The notes beneath the pieces are model-generated. The model was not told the DNA's origin. It was given only the letters and a program-made list of their open reading frames with translations, and did not search any database. Position numbers and translations under genes: made by a program. From Planctomycetota bacterium (GTDB lineage Bacteria; Planctomycetota; UBA1135; GCA-002748355), in the NCBI GenBank assembly GCA_020638795.1, contig JACKHW010000008.1, positions 124,001-188,000 of the forward strand: 64,000 nucleotides of DNA. The letters are read 5' to 3'. This document shows positions 61,563 to 64,000 of this stretch, one piece after another. Position 1 is the first letter of the stretch. Each line of letters begins with the position of its first letter.

Positions 61563-62764
61563 CCCTGTCCACGACCGACACCGAACTCGACATCGCGCTC
61601 GTGCTGGACCGGTGGGAGCCGAAGCGAGGTGGATTGGAGGCCTACGCCAATTCGCTGTGTATGGAACTCGCGCGGCGTGGTCATCGCGTCGTGATCGTGA
61701 CGGGGACCGCGAGCGGTCGTGTCGTCGTGGACGATGACGTTGCCCGGCATGTGACCGTGGAATCCGTTCGGGGTCAAGGAGTTCGCTTCTATGAAGAAGC
61801 GGACGAGCTCCTGCATCGACTCGAGCGCGAGGGGACTCTGGGAGTCGCGTTTCGGCATCCCGGACCCGCGAGCGTGTTCTTGCCTCTCGGTGGGCTGCTC
61901 GTCTCGAGCCTGGCGGCGAGGCGTCGCTCCGAGAATGCGCTCATTCGTCCACTGCGGGCGCTTGCGCGGCGCATGTCGTCACGGACTCGGACGTACCTCG
62001 AGCGAGAGGCGCGGTTCTTTCGCGACGGCACTTCCGCGCCACGCCTTTGTCTCTGCAACTCGCCGCTCGTGGCGGCCGATGTGGCGTCTCGCCATCCGTC
62101 GTTCGCCGGCAAGTTGGATGTCGTCGGGCTTCCGGTCGACATGGTACGGTTTCACCCGCCCGATGACGCTCGTCGTGCGGAGGCTCGATCTTCCCTCGGG
62201 CTCGGCGATGGGCCTGCGATTCTGTTCGTCGGACACGACGAGAAGCGCAAGGGGTTGTCCGCCGCGAAGGCCGTTCTGCAGAGGGTCCGCGCTCGTCGCG
62301 TCGATGCGGCCCTCGTGCTCGCAGGGCACGGGACGGAGCGCTTTCACGACGAGGCACGTGGTGTCCGTGCGCTCGGCTTCGTCGACGACATGCTCAGCGT
62401 CTATCACGCATGTGACGTTCTGCTGGCTCCGAGTCTCGAGGACAACCTGAGTTCGTGTGCGCTCGAAGCGCTCTCGACAGGCTTGCCCGTCGTCACGACT
62501 CGCTGCAACGGTATCGCAGCGTGGCTGGCTCCGGAGGACGTACCTGATGCGAGTCGCCTTGCGCGCGTCGTCCAAGATCCGACATCCATTCACGATTTGG
62601 ATGCGGCGACGCTCGCGATGCTCGGACGAAGCGCTCTCTGCATGGAGCTACGTCGAGCGCGGCGCGAGGTGATCGGACGTTGTGCCGATCACCATCACTT
62701 CGACTTGGTCGAGCAGCGGCTCGCCGAGTTCGAAGCGATCACTTCGGCGGTTCGCGCAAGCTGA
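61559..62764 (+). CDS. Family 4 glycosyltransferase
   Basis: A 401-residue GT-B enzyme. RWEPKRGGLEAYANSLCMEL is the acceptor-side start of WaaG-like enzymes; LFVGHDEKRKGLSAAKAVL and VLAGHG form the donor domain; LAPSLEDNLSSCALEALSTG carries the E-x(7)-E sugar-nucleotide motif. It probably adds a hexose in lipopolysaccharide core or another glycan. GTG start overlaps the MEMO gene by four bases. The 3' end overlaps the opposing gene by 26 bases. Confidence 0.85.
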   Translation: MTLSTTDTELDIALVLDRWEPKRGGLEAYANSLCMELARRGHRVVIVTGTASGRVVVDDDVARHVTVESVRGQGVRFYEEADELLHRLEREGTLGVAFRHPGPASVFLPLGGLLVSSLAARRRSENALIRPLRALARRMSSRTRTYLEREARFFRDGTSAPRLCLCNSPLVAADVASRHPSFAGKLDVVGLPVDMVRFHPPDDARRAEARSSLGLGDGPAILFVGHDEKRKGLSAAKAVLQRVRARRVDAALVLAGHGTERFHDEARGVRALGFVDDMLSVYHACDVLLAPSLEDNLSSCALEALSTGLPVVTTRCNGIAAWLAPEDVPDASRLARVVQDPTSIHDLDAATLAMLGRSALCMELRRARREVIGRCADHHHFDLVEQRLAEFEAITSAVRAS

Positions 62765-64000
62765 ACCAACGGCTGTAACGCCAACGGTCCGTATTGGGCT
62801 TGTCGTGCATCAAGTGCTTGCGCGCGTATCGATTCTTCGCGAGTTCGATCGGATCCGTCGTGTCCTCCGCGAGGATGTCCAGCGCCGCGGCGAAGAATGT
62901 GTGCGCACCACCCAGAGGAAGGTCGCCGTAGCGCACGCCAATCCCCTGGGTGTTGTCCCAGATGTCGGGCGGGCAAGGCTTGTTCTGGTAGGTGATCGGG
63001 ACGTAGTAGCGCATCACGTCAGGCAAGAAGCCGAGCACGGGGTCGTTGTAGTTGAAGACCCACGAGTACTCGACGACGCTGACCATGTCGTGAACGATCT
63101 GTCGAGCGGTCTTGTCACCCCAATACTGCCACAATGGGTAGTAGCCGTAGATGATGGCTGCGTGTTGCCACGGCAGCATCGCGGTGTTGGGTGTCGGGAA
63201 CAGTGTGAGCGGATGTTGCGGTGCAAAGCTGATGGCTTTGCTCGGGTGGTTCTTCTCGCGCTTGGGTTCGATGATCTCGCGGATGCGACGCTGCAGGTGC
63301 CGGATCAAGCGGTCATCACCGGTCGCGAACCAGATCTTGATCGCTGCCTGTGCTGGCCAGCCCTCGCCGCGCGCGGATAGCGGGGCGTACGAGATTTGAT
63401 ACTTCTGATGGCGGAAGCAGCCCATGTAACACTCGCCGAGCATCCGCATCTCGTCGAGACAGCGCCAGTCACCCGTCATCGAGAAATAGTCGAAGAGGAG
63501 TTCGGCCGAGAAGTGCTCGGGCTCGTACGCGTTCCATCGGTGGTAATAGCCGATGGGGACGTCCTTCCTGTAATACGAGTACGGATCGTTCTGCCTCAAG
63601 TCGTATCGCCCGAGCGTTTCGGCACTGATTCGACGAGTGCTCGCGAGCGTGTACGGCAAGCCGTCCCACATGTAGATGTCGTCGTTCGGCTCGATCCGAA
63701 TGTCCCAGATCTGATAGGGACGCGCTGTCTGCTGCCAAGCCTTGCCTTCGAGCATGTAGAGCGGCCGTGGATCTTGATGCTGAACCGCGAGGATCTTGTG
63801 TTCCGTCGAAGGGCCGTTCCGGTGCGTACCCGTCACCCACGTGTGTGTGTAGTCACCCCAATCCGCCCACGCGCCGAAGTGCGGCTGTTGCAGCCACAGG
63901 TCGTAGTCTTCGCGAATCTGGACCGGTCCCCACGTCGAAGGATCGACGGGTCCGCCGTAGAGCCCGAATGCCTTGGTGCGTTGCCACGTCGCGAGGTCGA
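62739..64000 (-). CDS. Alpha/alpha-barrel glycan-active-like protein, N-terminal part missing
   Basis: At least 420 codons; the frame stays open to the right edge, so the start lies beyond it and the GTG at 63836 is not the start. Upstream codons read GLYGGPVDPSTWGPVQIRED and GAWADWGDYTHTWVTGTHRN. The rest is aromatic-rich and helical with repeated hairpins (HFSAELLFDYFSMTGDWRCL, PWQHAAIIYGYYPLWQYWGD), like six-hairpin glycosidases or YetA/PcRGLX-type lyases. Its exact class cannot be told. A short TG repeat in the coding strand at 63841-63850 encodes H-T-H-T-like residues and causes no break. Confidence 0.6.
   Translation of the reverse strand, partial: DLATWQRTKAFGLYGGPVDPSTWGPVQIREDYDLWLQQPHFGAWADWGDYTHTWVTGTHRNGPSTEHKILAVQHQDPRPLYMLEGKAWQQTARPYQIWDIRIEPNDDIYMWDGLPYTLASTRRISAETLGRYDLRQNDPYSYYRKDVPIGYYHRWNAYEPEHFSAELLFDYFSMTGDWRCLDEMRMLGECYMGCFRHQKYQISYAPLSARGEGWPAQAAIKIWFATGDDRLIRHLQRRIREIIEPKREKNHPSKAISFAPQHPLTLFPTPNTAMLPWQHAAIIYGYYPLWQYWGDKTARQIVHDMVSVVEYSWVFNYNDPVLGFLPDVMRYYVPITYQNKPCPPDIWDNTQGIGVRYGDLPLGGAHTFFAAALDILAEDTTDPIELAKNRYARKHLMHDKPNTDRWRYSRWFSLREPPK

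Noticed and set aside
1..64000. CRISPR array, prophage, insertion sequence or defence island
   Set aside because: No regular spaced repeats, no transposase, integrase, phage structural or restriction genes were found on either strand.

Overview
The window is about 64 kb of GC-rich chromosomal DNA (roughly 60 percent GC by eye) from a Gram-negative-type bacterium. An outer membrane is implied by an Omp85/TamA-like barrel protein, an AsmA/TamB-like partner, a Kdo-type cytidylyltransferase and many lipoproteins. The gene families (DUF1570-type metallopeptidase with a zinc ribbon, haem-c/copper monooxygenase-like protein paired with a TDCPIAN redoxin, large CnaB-like secreted proteins, GAF/FHA sigma-54 activator) fit Planctomycetota best, but that is inference; no rRNA is present. 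I see no insertion sequence, prophage, CRISPR array or integron, so this reads as an ordinary chromosomal segment with short, tightly packed operons, many joined by 4-base ATGA or GTGA overlaps.

Layout. 1-3.1 kb: 5' end of a response regulator, a copper monooxygenase-like gene coupled to a redoxin, an EF-hand protein and tRNA-Val(CAC). 3.2-11.2 kb, all minus: GAF/fRMsr-like protein, an HD-GYP protein with an unknown partner, class I aldolase, zinc-ribbon metallopeptidase and a class A beta-lactamase-like serine hydrolase. 11.3-14.8 kb, plus: secreted and lipoprotein genes. 14.8-27.9 kb: housekeeping genes (thiolase, LON-domain protein, proS, phosphoesterase, phosphatase plus kdsB, tatA-mutY, birA) mixed with a PRC-barrel protein and a subtilase. 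28-36 kb: composite glycosyltransferase plus TPR protein, a histidine-rich membrane protein and two secreted proteins. 36-39 kb: NFU protein, HtrA protease, DUF309 protein. 39.2-47 kb: one plus-strand operon made of a 1181-residue CnaB-like protein and three consecutive membrane proteins that look like eroded NuoL, NuoM and NuoN. 47-53.2 kb, minus: a lipoprotein and the operon CCA nucleotidyltransferase, AsmA/TamB-like, TamA/Omp85. 53.6-64 kb: secreted coiled-coil protein, GIDE-LemA fusion, small lipoprotein, asparaginase, AT-hook protein, FHA-GAF sigma-54 activator, PqqD-MEMO fusion, glycosyltransferase, and a glycan-active-like gene that runs off the right edge.

The most noteworthy observations are the NuoL/M/N-like trio, which keeps the order and fold signatures of complex I antiporter subunits but lacks their proton-pumping residues; the PqqD-MEMO and GIDE-LemA fusions; a histidine-rich polytopic membrane protein; and a repeated TAnnnT box 6-9 bases before seven start codons, which suggests leaderless transcription. 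All functions are read from sequence motifs by eye; no database search was run.
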